Shown one piece after another: positions 27,958 to 36,778 of a stretch of DNA of 64,000 bases; the first letter of the stretch is position 1; each line of letters opens with the position of its first letter. The notes under the pieces were generated by a model, which saw only the letters and a list, made by a program, of their open reading frames with translations, did not search any database and was not told the origin of the DNA. Source of the DNA: Evansella alkalicola (GTDB taxonomy: Bacteria > Bacillota > Bacilli > Bacillales > Salisediminibacteriaceae). The position numbers and the translations under genes were made by a program. Location: assembly GCF_019042735.1 (NCBI RefSeq), contig NZ_JAHQCR010000050.1:62001-126000 (forward strand). Direction: 5' to 3'.

Positions 27958-28146
27958 AAAAATCTCTCTGCCTAAAGACAGAGAGATGTATGCTCAAAAT
28001 AATTCCATCTCTCTCATCTCTCAAAGCTTAGCTTTGTTGGAATTGGCACCTTGCATAAGAAGCTGAGATCCTTTCTTGTAGGACGCTTGCTTATGCTGGT
28101 TGCCGGGTTTCATAGGGCCAGTCCCTCCACCTCTCTTGATAAGAGA
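27958..28146 (-). ncRNA. SAM-I riboswitch, gene-proximal, of metX
   Basis: Minus-strand aptamer opens CTCTTATCAAGAGAGG, includes GGAGGGACTGGCCC, CCCGGCAACC and GGTGCCAATTCC, and closes P1 with GATGAGAG. A terminator (ATCTCTCTG / CAGAGAGAT plus Ts) at 27959-27987 follows, 25 nt before metX. Confidence 0.97.
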
Positions 28147-28200
28147 ACCGTATGTAGTTTTTATAAAGTCAGACAATATTTATTCATTTGATTATTTAGA

Positions 28201-28229
28201 ATAGTAACACTTTAAACCGTTAACGTCAA
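28201..28229 (-). promoter_or_regulatory. Promoter of the proximal metX riboswitch
   Basis: TTGACG, 17-nt spacer, TACTAT on the minus strand, between the distal terminator and the proximal aptamer. It would let the proximal unit act alone. Confidence 0.6.
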
Positions 28230-28267
28230 TCTATTTTATCAGCATTTTAATAAGGATACCGTGAAAT

Positions 28268-28457
28268 ACTAAAAAAACCCCTGCCGATTATCAGCAGAAG
28301 GTAATATGAGTTTATGATGATTGCAGATCGCAAGTTTCTATACTCATCTCCCAAAGCTTGATATCAGCTTTGCAGGATTTAGCACCTTGCTCACAAAATT
28401 ATTGCAAGCTGGTTGCCGGGCTTCGCAGGGCCAGTCCCTCCACCTCTCTTGATAAGA
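28268..28457 (-). ncRNA. SAM-I riboswitch, distal, upstream of metX
   Basis: A second complete aptamer: CTTATCAAGAGAGG, GGAGGGACTGGCCC, CCCGGCAACC, GGTGCTAAATCC, and P1 closed by GATGAG. Its own terminator (CTGCTGA / TCGGCAG, seven Ts) is at about 28270-28298. No gene lies between it and the proximal unit. Confidence 0.95.
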
Positions 28458-28474
28458 AATATAAAGTTTTTAAA

Positions 28475-28503
28475 ATAATATCATTATACATAAAAGCTGT
28501 CAA
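28475..28503 (-). promoter_or_regulatory. Promoter of the distal SAM-I unit
   Basis: Near-consensus TTGACA, 17-nt spacer, TATTAT on the minus strand, about 18 nt before the aptamer. Confidence 0.75.
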
Positions 28504-28532
28504 ACTATTTCTTTAGTAGGGGATACACAATT

Positions 28533-28560
28533 TATGGGGACTCAATGATGAGCCCCCATA
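28533..28560 (-). terminator. Hairpin after SASP gene
   Basis: TATGGGGGCTCA / TGAGTCCCCATA with a short loop, 6 nt past the stop on the minus strand; the tail is AATTG rather than a strong T run. Confidence 0.6.
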
Positions 28561-28565
28561 GAATT

Positions 28566-28820
28566 TTACTTTTTATTTAACATTTGCTGCTCTGCCATCT
28601 TCACTAATTCCCTAACCATATTCCCACCGATGCTTCCTCCAATTTTTCCAGCATCCTTCCCTTTCATGTTTCCGTTATATCCACGGTTCATGGGAATATT
28701 CTGTTCATTTGCCACTTCATACTTTGCATTATTAGGGTTATTTGCACCTATTAACTGTGCCTTTAACCTGTCTAAACCTTCCCTCGCTTCAGGAACGAGA
28801 ATTCTATTTCTTCTTCCCAA
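28566..28820 (-). CDS. Alpha/beta-type small acid-soluble spore protein
   Basis: 84 aa with the SASP helices RILVPEAREGLDRLKAQ... and the GNMKGKDAGKIGGSIGGNMV stretch. These proteins coat spore DNA in the forespore, and GPR cuts them at germination at a KYEVA-like site, which is present (KYEVANE). Start codon is TTG with AGAGGG upstream. Expected to be forespore-specific (sigma G); I did not verify a promoter. Confidence 0.9.
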   Translation of the reverse strand: MGRRNRILVPEAREGLDRLKAQLIGANNPNNAKYEVANEQNIPMNRGYNGNMKGKDAGKIGGSIGGNMVRELVKMAEQQMLNKK

Positions 28821-28847
28821 AGGTCACACCCTCTTTCTAGAGTGTTA

Positions 28848-29108
28848 TTACTCATCGAAGCCTTTTCGAGGAATTTCTTCTCCATGATGATTAGCTAATT
28901 CACCATTTTTTTTCAGCTTATCTATCTTTCCGTCAATCGTACCTTCAGTAAATGTATCACTTACTTGCTCGTGTGTAATGGCAAGCCCTTTGTCAGATTC
29001 GTTACTGCTTGTATAGTCAAAAACATGATAAGACTTCTCAGCAACTTTTTTTGCATTCTCAAGCTTTTCTTTTTGATTGGTGTGGCTTTCATGATGATTA
29101 TTATCCAT
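28848..29108 (-). CDS. YozQ-like small protein (DUF4025 type)
   Basis: 86 aa, highly charged, no membrane segment. The motif GLAITHEQVSDTFTEGTIDG and the C-terminal IPRKGFDE recall the YozQ/DUF4025 family of small sporulation-associated proteins, from memory. Lies 27 nt upstream of the SASP gene on the same strand, so the two may be co-transcribed. Function unknown. Confidence 0.6.
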   Translation of the reverse strand: MDNNHHESHTNQKEKLENAKKVAEKSYHVFDYTSSNESDKGLAITHEQVSDTFTEGTIDGKIDKLKKNGELANHHGEEIPRKGFDE

Positions 29109-29173
29109 AGAAGTAACCCTCCTTCTCTTTTATCATTTGCATAGGCGGTAAAAAATATGTTTGTCCATGATTT

Positions 29174-29440
29174 TTAGAGGTTTTCTAAAATGGTATCTAT
29201 TTCTTCTAAAAGGTCTTGAACTTCACTTTGGTTTAAAAGTATTGGTATCTGGTCATTAACGGTGATTGTACATGAACCTTGTTCACTTTGAGTTAAGAGA
29301 TAACTGTATAATTGCTCTAACTGCTTTTCAGATAAGGTGGATTGAGTATTTAAGCTTTTCACTTGTGTTAAATAAAATGTATCGTCCTCCGTAGATAATT
29401 CCCCACTAAACACACTTCCTTGAAACTCCATTTCACTCAT
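29174..29440 (-). CDS. Hypothetical protein
   Basis: About 88 aa, acidic, opening MSEMEFQGSVFSGEL and ending in a helix LLEEIDTILENL. Alternating strands and a final helix suggest a small globular domain. No family recognised. Start ATG has a G-rich site (TTGGGGGCG) upstream; a GTG two codons earlier is possible. Confidence 0.6.
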   Translation of the reverse strand: MSEMEFQGSVFSGELSTEDDTFYLTQVKSLNTQSTLSEKQLEQLYSYLLTQSEQGSCTITVNDQIPILLNQSEVQDLLEEIDTILENL

Positions 29441-29551
29441 GATCACAACGCCCCCAACTTAAGATGAATTATATATATTATTCGTCATGATAAAGCTTGC
29501 AATTCTAGGTGAAAAAAGGAAAAACTCCAGCTACTTTCTGCCGGAGTTCCG

Positions 29552-30157
29552 TTATTTTTTCGGTTGTATAGGTTCATCGTCTAATGTATCAATTAGCTTT
29601 TCTGCCGCCTTACGATACAAATTACTCATATTAACAAGGGAGCCTATGAGTAATACTTTTTCTAAATCGTCATTAAATTGCTGTTCATTATCGTTAAGTT
29701 TAGAGGCTGCATCTTCTGTCTCAGTTACAATGGTATCAAAGTCCTGTTGAAACTTTTCTGCATTCTTCATTGCAAGCTCTAAATAAACAGAATAGAGTGC
29801 ATCTAAGTTTAGTTCTCCAGATTCCATTTTTTGATTTACAGGTTGTAATGTTTTCTTAATATCATTAATGGATATTGCACCCTTTAGGTTATAAATCAAG
29901 CTAATGAGAATAATGTGCTCTTTCGAATATTTTTTATTTGTGATTGGAAAAAATAATTTACCCTTGGCGTAATTATTTATCATTGTTTTCGTCAGTATTT
30001 TTTCATTCTCATTTCTTTTTAAATCATTAAATTTTCTTTCAAAAAGCTGAATTACTTGATCCATATATAAGTCAATGTCAGGGATATCTTCTAAAGTAAT
30101 ATGCTGTTCAATCCCCAACTCCTTGATAAGCTCTTCCATTAAATTAGTCTTTTCCAT
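29552..30157 (-). CDS. DUF1836 family protein
   Basis: About 201 aa. The first two-thirds (DIPDIDLYMDQVIQLFERK, ILTKTMINNYAKGKLFFP, KKYSKEHIILISLIYNLKG) match the DUF1836 family, whose helical core resembles a MerR-like winged helix, so a DNA-binding role is plausible but unproven. The C-terminal helix is acidic. I start at MEKTNLMEEL; sequence upstream in frame is not protein-like. The palindrome at 30205-30233 lies about 50 nt ahead of it. Confidence 0.75.
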   Translation of the reverse strand: MEKTNLMEELIKELGIEQHITLEDIPDIDLYMDQVIQLFERKFNDLKRNENEKILTKTMINNYAKGKLFFPITNKKYSKEHIILISLIYNLKGAISINDIKKTLQPVNQKMESGELNLDALYSVYLELAMKNAEKFQQDFDTIVTETEDAASKLNDNEQQFNDDLEKVLLIGSLVNMSNLYRKAAEKLIDTLDDEPIQPKK

Positions 30158-30204
30158 CCTATAACCCCATTCACATAATTTAATAAGGTTTACCGAATTC
30201 ACAG

Positions 30205-30233
30205 AATTGTGCGGGACCAGGTCCCGCACAATT
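30205..30233. repeat. 29-bp perfect palindrome with GGGACC-A-GGTCCC core
   Basis: Two 14-bp arms (AATTGTGCGGGACC and its complement) around one central base. A partial outer copy (CGCACAATTTT) follows on the right. The same design with different flanks occurs at 53029-53057. Confidence 0.85.
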
Positions 30234-30354
30234 TTCGCACAATTTTAGTATAGATTAAAATTCTTCTTTAGTAAACTGTTGACTACATGTTTAAATACGT
30301 ATATCATTTAATGTAGTATTAATAACTACATAACGTTATAGGAGTGTTGATAAA

Positions 30355-31002
30355 ATGAATCTCTACATTCGCGAACCAATAAATGGATTTACACACTTAG
30401 CAGGGGCATTGCTCGCCTTTGTTGGACTTATAGCTATGGTAATCAAAGCTACCATATCTACTGGATCAGCTTTAGCCATTGCAGCTGTCATTGTATTCGG
30501 CATTAGTATGATTCTTCTCTACTCCGCTTCGGCAACCTATCATATGGTAATAGCCAAAGATAAGATGATTGCTTTTTGGAGACGAGTAGACCATTCAATG
30601 ATTTACATTTTAATCGCTGGAACATACACACCTTTCTGTCTCATCACTTTAAATGGTGTAACTGGTTGGATTTTATTTGGAATTATTAGTGGACTCGCCT
30701 TATTTGGGGTAATCTTTAAATTAGTATGGTTCCATTGTCCACGTTGGTTATCCACCACACTTTATATTGCAATGGGATGGGTTGTTGTATTCTTTTTCTC
30801 ACCACTTATGGACGCACTTCATATTAATGGATTACTCTTATTGATCGGAGGAGGGGTTTTATATACCATTGGTGGAGTAATTTATGGTACAAAACCAAAA
30901 TTCTTATCGTTCAAACACTTTGGTTTTCATGAAATCTTTCATATTTTTATCTTATTAGGAAGCTTAGCTCACTTTTTATCTGTCTTTCTATATGTGATTT
31001 AA
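30355..31002 (+). CDS. Hemolysin III / PAQR family membrane protein
   Basis: 215 aa, seven membrane helices. Conserved PAQR features are present: EPINGFTHLAGA near the start, YHM and the DHSMIYILIAGTYTPF segment in the middle, and HEIFHIFILLGSLAHF at the end; the His and Asp residues form the metal site in this family. Physiological role in bacteria is not settled despite the haemolysin name. GGAGTG precedes the ATG; monocistronic with its own terminator. Confidence 0.92.
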   Translation: MNLYIREPINGFTHLAGALLAFVGLIAMVIKATISTGSALAIAAVIVFGISMILLYSASATYHMVIAKDKMIAFWRRVDHSMIYILIAGTYTPFCLITLNGVTGWILFGIISGLALFGVIFKLVWFHCPRWLSTTLYIAMGWVVVFFFSPLMDALHINGLLLLIGGGVLYTIGGVIYGTKPKFLSFKHFGFHEIFHIFILLGSLAHFLSVFLYVI

Positions 31003-31069
31003 CGCGGACTAATAAGCACTATAATGGGGTGGTTTCTTCATTTCGAGAAAATGGAGATCCCAATCTATA

Positions 31070-31113
31070 AAAATTCCTAGTCCAATTAGCTATCTATTTG
31101 GACTAGGAGTTTT
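31070..31113 (+). terminator. Terminator of the hemolysin III gene
   Basis: AAAATTCCTAGTCCAA / TTGGACTAGGAGTTTT stem with TAG/CTA inner pairs; 67 nt after the stop, T-rich tail. Confidence 0.8.
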
Positions 31114-31196
31114 GGATATATTGTATTTTTCTCCTCACAAACGGAACTACTTAGCAGTAAAACCAGGTCCCATCAATTAAGTAGGTTTCTAATTTT

Positions 31197-31610
31197 TTAT
31201 TTTCTTTTCTCAATTCCCTTTTTAATTATCCAAGCTAAACCAAGAGTAAATACAGAAGCCAACACTAAGACAAATTTCAGGTCTAGAGTTGGTTTAAAGG
31301 TCGTTTTCTCTGAAGTAATCTCATAAACACCCATGGGTGAAACAGTAAAATAACCCCCTCCACCGCCACCTTCTCCATGTGCAACACCAGCATTACCTCG
31401 TGATAAACCTCCTCCACCACCAAGCATGTACCTAAGTTTCGCTACTGGTACAACTTTTTTCCCATCACACTCAATCTCTTCCCCATAAACTAATGATACA
31501 TCACTTTGCTTAGAAAACTTATTAAAGACTGGTGTAATAGGTATTGCATATTGTTCATTTTCCTGTTTTACTGAATTATTTGTCCGTTTTTCTGAAAAGT
31601 CTTTCTCCAT
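31197..31610 (-). CDS. GerW/YtfJ-like sporulation protein with C-terminal membrane helix
   Basis: 137 aa. The core (FNKFSKQSDVSLVYGEEIECDGKKVVPVAKLRYMLGGGGG, a Gly-rich loop, then YFTVSPMGVYEI) follows the YtfJ/GerW pattern. Unlike ordinary YtfJ, it ends in a hydrophobic helix (KFVLVLASVFTLGLAWII) and a basic tail, so it is likely tail-anchored. B. subtilis GerW is needed for SleB function in germination; whether this variant does so is unknown. GGAGGGG lies upstream of the ATG. Confidence 0.75.
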   Translation of the reverse strand: MEKDFSEKRTNNSVKQENEQYAIPITPVFNKFSKQSDVSLVYGEEIECDGKKVVPVAKLRYMLGGGGGLSRGNAGVAHGEGGGGGGYFTVSPMGVYEITSEKTTFKPTLDLKFVLVLASVFTLGLAWIIKKGIEKRK

Positions 31611-31613
31611 TCA

Positions 31614-31911
31614 AAATCCCCTCCACATGTCCCGAAATCTTGCACTACTTCTAAATATAATTCGCCGGTGTCCACTGTATTCCTTTGCAACTATACATTT
31701 TTTTGGTCTACTCCGAACTTTTAGTCTATCGAAAATAGCAGTACTTCTATTTAACTGGCTACAGTCAATTCAAATAACTCGAATCCTGCCAAAATAAAAG
31801 GTTTATTGAAACTCTATTTCGGTTATTAATTTTAATATAGCGGCATATACTATTATTGATTTTATGAATAGATGAAACTTCTTGACTAAATATAACGTAT
31901 AAATATAAGAA
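31614..31911. other. Gene-free interval
   Basis: About 300 bp of AT-rich sequence upstream of the GerW-like gene. Presumably holds its promoter; nothing specific recognised. Confidence 0.5.
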
Positions 31912-31935
31912 GAGTGCACCCATAAGGGTACACTC
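31912..31935 (-). terminator. Terminator of the NlpC/P60 hydrolase gene
   Basis: GAGTGTACCC / GGGTGCACTC with a 4-nt loop, then TTCTTATATT on the minus strand; 12 nt after the stop. Confidence 0.75.
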
Positions 31936-31947
31936 ACGCATTTCATA

Positions 31948-33228
31948 TTAGTTTAGTACTCGACGAACATGACCTTTAAATGCATTGCTCCAATAAGTAC
32001 TGTTCATGCTAGCGATAGCAACACCAGTTGAACTTTGTGAACCGATAAATTGTCCATTACCAATGTAAATCCCTACATGTCCATCTCTCTTATAAGTGTC
32101 AAAGAATACAAGATCACCAGGTTTCATATTGCTTGCATTAACCCTTTGGCCAACGCGGGATTGTTGAACTGTACTTCTTCCAATGTTAACGCCAATTTGT
32201 GCGAATGACCACATTGTAAATGCAGAACAGTCAAATACTCCGTTTGCTGGGTCGTTTCTACCAAGACCATATACTGAATTACCAATATATCTTCTACCAA
32301 CATTCATTACAGTGTTCACATCACCACTAAACGTCTGGTTAGATGCAGTTGTTTGGCTATTACTACTGTTGCTAGTTGAATTACTAGAACTGTTGCTAGA
32401 TGTCGTTGCAGCTGTTTGGGAAGCTGCAGCTTGTTCAGCAGCTCTTCTCTCAGCTTCACGCTGTGCACTAATGTTTCTTCTAATTTCATCCTCTTGTGCA
32501 GCCAGGCTTCTATCTTCAGCAATCAATTGTTCCATTAATTGTCTATTTTGTTTTTCTTTCTCTTTAGCTTCTCTTCTTAATTCATCAGCATGCTCTTGCT
32601 GATCCTCTAGATGGTGTTGCATTCCTACTAATTCTGTTTTTAATTCATTTAGATCAAAGAGCTTGTCTTCTACATATGCTTGTTTTCTTTCAACTTCTGC
32701 GACATTCGCTTCAAGTGTCTCAATGAAATCATTATCCGCTCTCGCAATAGTTGTAATTGCAATGACACGTTCAATAAAGTCACCAAAGCTTTTTGCTCCA
32801 AAAATAACTTCTAGGTAATTAATATTACCTCCGCTTTTTTGGTAAGATGCAGCTCTCTCTTTTAATAATTCAAATCTCTTATCTATATCAGCTTGGAGAA
32901 CCTCAATTTCTGCTTCTAGTTCTTCTATCTCTTCTTCTGCTAATGAAATATCTTCATTTGTTTCATCAATAACAGCTTGGTTTTCTTCCATAGCATCATC
33001 GATTCGTTTAATTTGAGCGTTAATTCTTTCTAGCTCTTCCATTACATCAGCAATTTCTTCTTCTACGCCTGAAAGATTTGATTGAATCTCAGATCTTTCA
33101 CTTTGAATTTCTGACTGCTGTCTCTGCAAGTCTGACACTGTTTCTGCAGAAACACTAGAGAAAGAACTAAAACTACTAACACCTAATACGACTACTGTAC
33201 CTAGAATAAAGATTTTTCTTCTTAGCAC
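31948..33228 (-). CDS. Secreted NlpC/P60 peptidoglycan endopeptidase with coiled coil (CwlO-like)
   Basis: About 426 aa. Signal peptide (FILGTVVVLGVSSFSSF..SAET), then a long acidic coiled coil (about 20-240), an Ala/Gln/Ser/Asn-rich linker, and a C-terminal NlpC/P60 domain with catalytic Cys in FDCSAF and His in GHVGIYIG. It should cut D-Glu-mDAP bonds in peptides during wall growth. Domain layout matches B. subtilis CwlO, which is controlled by FtsEX and WalRK, though CwlO orthology is inferred. Start at GTG with GGGGG 8 nt upstream, better placed than the upstream ATGs. Confidence 0.88.
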   Translation of the reverse strand: MLRRKIFILGTVVVLGVSSFSSFSSVSAETVSDLQRQQSEIQSERSEIQSNLSGVEEEIADVMEELERINAQIKRIDDAMEENQAVIDETNEDISLAEEEIEELEAEIEVLQADIDKRFELLKERAASYQKSGGNINYLEVIFGAKSFGDFIERVIAITTIARADNDFIETLEANVAEVERKQAYVEDKLFDLNELKTELVGMQHHLEDQQEHADELRREAKEKEKQNRQLMEQLIAEDRSLAAQEDEIRRNISAQREAERRAAEQAAASQTAATTSSNSSSNSTSNSSNSQTTASNQTFSGDVNTVMNVGRRYIGNSVYGLGRNDPANGVFDCSAFTMWSFAQIGVNIGRSTVQQSRVGQRVNASNMKPGDLVFFDTYKRDGHVGIYIGNGQFIGSQSSTGVAIASMNSTYWSNAFKGHVRRVLN

Positions 33229-33827
33229 AAGGATTCCCCCACTTTCAATCATCACTTTTAACCGCCATAGTATGTACCTGAAAGTTAAAAACTAAAATTT
33301 ATGAATTGTATATTTTTGTAATTTGTTAATCTATTAACTTACTAACACATATAGAAGTATAACATCACTAAATGACATGAATGTAATACTAATATTACAT
33401 TTATATTTCGTATATTGACACTTTCTCCATATTGTTTACTATTTTTTAGGTAAAAAGATCTATTTCTTCGTAAAAACTCTTCCATATCACTCAAATTTTG
33501 TAGATAGGCTTATAAATACTGTAAAGTAATTAAGAACATACATTAATATAAAATATTTAATAGAAAATATCAAATGATACTAGATTAAAAAAGTAGACAT
33601 AAGTATGGAGACTATTTTAATGTAGAGGATAGCGAATCTTAACTTAAGAGCAAAATTATTACAGGCGTTTGTGGTTTCATATCCAACATCGTCTTAGCAT
33701 AGCAAATCTATATATAATTTGTAATGTAATTCTCAGGCTATTATTTGCTTGAGAAATTTTATATTTCTTTTTTGTTACAAAATAGTAGTTTTTCAAAAGT
33801 GGTTTGCAGCAGCAATGGAGGTTTTCT
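33229..33827. other. 600-bp AT-rich divergent intergenic region
   Basis: Lies between the divergent hydrolase and MATE genes. Holds an inverted repeat at 33381-33400 (ATGTAATA / TATTACAT, 4-nt centre). Otherwise long A/T runs; no gene seen. Confidence 0.5.
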
Positions 33828-35219
33828 ATGAAAAATAGTAACGACAATATTAAACAATTATCCCTATTCGCCATTACTTGGCCAATTTTTATTGAAGTAT
33901 TCTTACAGACCTTCCTAAACATTGCTGACGTTTTCATGCTTAGCTTCGTGTCCGATGAAGCAGTAGCATCTATCGGAGTCGTCACCCAAATAATGATGTT
34001 TGCTTTCGTCCTTTTTAATTTTACAGCTATGGGGGCAGGGGTAGTAATTGCGCAATACATAGGTGCAAGAAGGCCAAAGGATGCAAGCTTAACAATTGGA
34101 AATGCAGTTTTTCTTAATCTTTTGTTTGGAATATTCATAAGTGCTGTAATTGTATTTTTACGCCATCCCATCCTCAGGCTCTTTAATTTGGAGGCTGATT
34201 TATACGCATATGCTGAGATTTACTTGATTATTGTAGGTGGAACTCTCTTCACACAAGCACTAATTTTAACTATTTTTTCCGTTCTTCAAGCAAAAGGGAT
34301 GACGAAAGATGTGATGTACGTTTCCCTTGGAATGAACATTTTAAATATCTTTGGAAACTATGTTTTTATATTCGGGGCATTTGGAGCACCTGAATTAGGA
34401 GTAACTGGTGTTGCAATTGCAACTGCAGTTTCTAGAACAATAGCAATGATCGTTTTAATCAAGATGCTGGGCAGTAGAATTGATGTCAAAGTAAAGTTAA
34501 AAGAGTTTTTCACATTTAAAAAAGAGTATGTCAAAAAGATTATGAAGATTGGTGTTCCTTCAGCTGGTGAACATCTCTCTTATAATCTAAGTCAAATCAC
34601 AATTACGGTTTTCATCACCTTACTTGGCGCAAGTGCCTTAGCAACTAGGGTGTATACGATGAATATCCTAAATTTCATGGTGATCTTCTCAATGGCTATG
34701 TCAAAAGGAATGCAGATTTACATTGGTCAGCTTGTAGGGGCAGGAAAAATGGAGTATGCCTATAAGGAAATGTTCCGTGGCTTGAAATGGGCCTTAGGTG
34801 TTACCATGGTATGTGCGATCCTAATAGCTATTACTGGTGAACAGTTGTTTAGTATTTTCACGTCTGATATGAACATTATTGCCTTAGGTACAACACTACT
34901 CATCGTCGGAATTATACTAGAACCAGGTAGAGCATCAAATCTTGTTATTATTAGTGCATTACGTGCTTCAGGAGACGCACAATTCCCTGTTCTAATGGGA
35001 ATTATCGTCATGTGGGGAGTTAGTGTTCCTCTCTCTTACTTTCTTGGAATCCATCTTGGGTACGGCCTCATAGGGGTCTGGATTGCCCTTTTACTAGATG
35101 AATGGATCCGAGCAATAATCATGTATTTCCGGTGGAGAAGTAAAGTGTGGCAGAAAAAAGCACTCGTTAAGCCATCTGATGAAATCGTAGAAGATGCTCC
35201 AGTGAAAGCAGTTGAATAA
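33828..35219 (+). CDS. MATE family efflux transporter
   Basis: 463 aa, twelve membrane helices in two homologous halves with the usual MATE openings (FAITWPIFIEVFLQTFLNIADVFML; IGVPSAGEHLSYNLSQI). Na+- or H+-driven export of drugs or other cations is expected; substrate unknown. Start at the ATG with GGAGG 6 nt upstream. It ends with a charged cytoplasmic tail. Monocistronic. Confidence 0.92.
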   Translation: MKNSNDNIKQLSLFAITWPIFIEVFLQTFLNIADVFMLSFVSDEAVASIGVVTQIMMFAFVLFNFTAMGAGVVIAQYIGARRPKDASLTIGNAVFLNLLFGIFISAVIVFLRHPILRLFNLEADLYAYAEIYLIIVGGTLFTQALILTIFSVLQAKGMTKDVMYVSLGMNILNIFGNYVFIFGAFGAPELGVTGVAIATAVSRTIAMIVLIKMLGSRIDVKVKLKEFFTFKKEYVKKIMKIGVPSAGEHLSYNLSQITITVFITLLGASALATRVYTMNILNFMVIFSMAMSKGMQIYIGQLVGAGKMEYAYKEMFRGLKWALGVTMVCAILIAITGEQLFSIFTSDMNIIALGTTLLIVGIILEPGRASNLVIISALRASGDAQFPVLMGIIVMWGVSVPLSYFLGIHLGYGLIGVWIALLLDEWIRAIIMYFRWRSKVWQKKALVKPSDEIVEDAPVKAVE

Positions 35220-35229
35220 GATTCGCAAC

Positions 35230-35268
35230 TAAGTCCGCAGTAATTTTAAACACTGCGGACTTCATTTT
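35230..35268 (+). terminator. Terminator of the MATE gene
   Basis: AAGTCCGCAGT / ACTGCGGACTT stem, 10-nt loop, then CATTTTTTT. Confidence 0.92.
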
Positions 35269-35316
35269 TTTATTATTACAACTCTGTCCACTGGTACATA
35301 TTCCTCACAGACATAT

Positions 35317-36177
35317 TCAGTTAATAGATGGGGCATGTAAAATTCCCCTCACCATATCCTTCATTAGTTGCTCGACTTCCTCTTCCGTCGTTTCAAACTC
35401 TGGGTCAGGAATTACATCAACTTGATAATGTGCCCCATCAGTTTCTATATGAAATCTAAATTCTTGTGGGTGATTGTTATAGACAGGAAAACCTAATTGT
35501 TCATCTTCGAATACATACCTTACTTCTACTCCATCTACTTCGAGTAGTTTAGCATTGTCGATCTTTATTCTAGAATGATTAAAAAAAACAGGGTCCTCAT
35601 TACTAACTACAACTATTATTTGATAATAGTCAAACATATTATTAGGAAATGGTGGTGACCAATAAGGACCATAGATAATAAATGGAAGGTCTCGTCTTTC
35701 GATTCTCTCTCCTTTTTCTATCATCTCTATTATTTCAGGAGATAGAACATTTCTAGGTATATACTCAATCCTTAGTTCTTCAAATGTATTATCCTTGTAA
35801 TGATTAATTTGATTGACTTGAAAATCATCGAAGACTGGGATCCGATTAGTAAAGGTCGTATGCTTTTCTACTATTTCATATAATTTTTCTAAATGTGAGC
35901 GATCCGGACTCGACTCACCGATAAACTGGCTGACACTAGGTAGAAACAACACTAGAATCAAACTAGCAACACTCCCTAATACAAGATAATACTTTAATGG
36001 TGTACTGACCTTTTTCTTATATGTACTCCTTTTATCCATACTTCCTTCCAGATTATCTATACCACTATTAACCTGTTGAAGGACTTCTTTCTTTTTTCCT
36101 GGTTGAAGCTGAACCTTCTGATCCATGGAGAGAAAATATTTTTCTAATTCCCGTGTCCTGTCTTCAGACTGTTTCAT
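35317..36177 (-). CDS. Membrane-anchored putative anti-sigma, locus 2 downstream copy
   Basis: About 286 aa. A cytoplasmic helix (LEKYFLSMDQKVQLQPGKKK, residues 11-30), a basic stretch, one membrane helix (YYLVLGSVASLILVLFLPSV) and an extracellular domain. It overlaps the sigma gene by about 14 nt with GGAGGGGG upstream; a GTG one codon earlier is also possible. It is clearly related to the protein at 36779-37627: both share the LEKxFxSMxxKVQLQ motif and the outer YGPY segment. Role as anti-sigma or sensor is inferred. Confidence 0.7.
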   Translation of the reverse strand: MKQSEDRTRELEKYFLSMDQKVQLQPGKKKEVLQQVNSGIDNLEGSMDKRSTYKKKVSTPLKYYLVLGSVASLILVLFLPSVSQFIGESSPDRSHLEKLYEIVEKHTTFTNRIPVFDDFQVNQINHYKDNTFEELRIEYIPRNVLSPEIIEMIEKGERIERRDLPFIIYGPYWSPPFPNNMFDYYQIIVVVSNEDPVFFNHSRIKIDNAKLLEVDGVEVRYVFEDEQLGFPVYNNHPQEFRFHIETDGAHYQVDVIPDPEFETTEEEVEQLMKDMVRGILHAPSIN

Positions 36178-36709
36178 CACGAACCCCCTCCTTCTCCAAC
36201 TGTTTTCGGAGAAACTTCAACGCCCTTGTTAACGTCGTCTTCACCTTCGCTTCACTCCAACCGAGAACGAGGGCAGCATCTTTTGTGGAAAAATCCTTTA
36301 GTTTTCTTAGAATAATGACTTCCCTATGAGCCCGCTTCATTTTTGAAAGAACACTGTAAATTGTAGCTTCTAAATCACTAAATTCTGCCACTTGCTCTGG
36401 TGATGGATCGTTAGACTTTAATAGAGGTAGGTTATCTAGTAAATTAGTCAGTGGCTTCTTTTTTCTAACGGAATCTAGCGCGGCGTTCCTTGCAATACGG
36501 AAGAGCCAAGCTTTCTCATTATCCCCATTAAAACTATTTAAATGTGTAAATGCTTTGAGAAAGGTCTCTTGGAGCATATCCTCTGCAAGCTGTGAATCCC
36601 TTGTCATAAAAAATATAAATTTATAAATATCATCACTATATTTATGATACCAATCGTTGATTAACTTCTTCTTTTGTTGATAGTTACTATGATAGTTGCC
36701 TGCATTCAT
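36164..36709 (-). CDS. ECF-type RNA polymerase sigma factor, locus 2
   Basis: About 181 aa with region 2 (YHKYSDDIYKFIFFMTRDSQ...EDMLQETFLKAF, WLFRIARN) and region 4 (MKRAHREVIILRKLKDFSTKDAALVLGWSEAKVK). Linker motif DSVRKKKPL is shared with the other two sigma factors. It is sandwiched between two related putative anti-sigma genes in the order partner A - sigma - partner B. The start is uncertain: ATG at 36718 or, more likely, ATG at 36709. Confidence 0.9.
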   Translation of the reverse strand: MNAGNYHSNYQQKKKLINDWYHKYSDDIYKFIFFMTRDSQLAEDMLQETFLKAFTHLNSFNGDNEKAWLFRIARNAALDSVRKKKPLTNLLDNLPLLKSNDPSPEQVAEFSDLEATIYSVLSKMKRAHREVIILRKLKDFSTKDAALVLGWSEAKVKTTLTRALKFLRKQLEKEGVRDETV

Positions 36710-36778
36710 CAACCTCATCTCCCCTCTTCCCCTGGTCTATTTAATTTGTAAGAACATTTGCTAGATATTCGTTTGGAC

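Noticed and set aside
33381..33400. WalR box ahead of the CwlO-like gene
   Set aside because: The site is an inverted repeat of TGTAAT, whereas WalR recognises a direct repeat with 5-bp spacing; the second half-site is missing.
33677..34171. 164-codon minus-strand frame opposite the MATE gene
   Set aside because: Antisense shadow of the transporter and its leader; no family features and no binding site.
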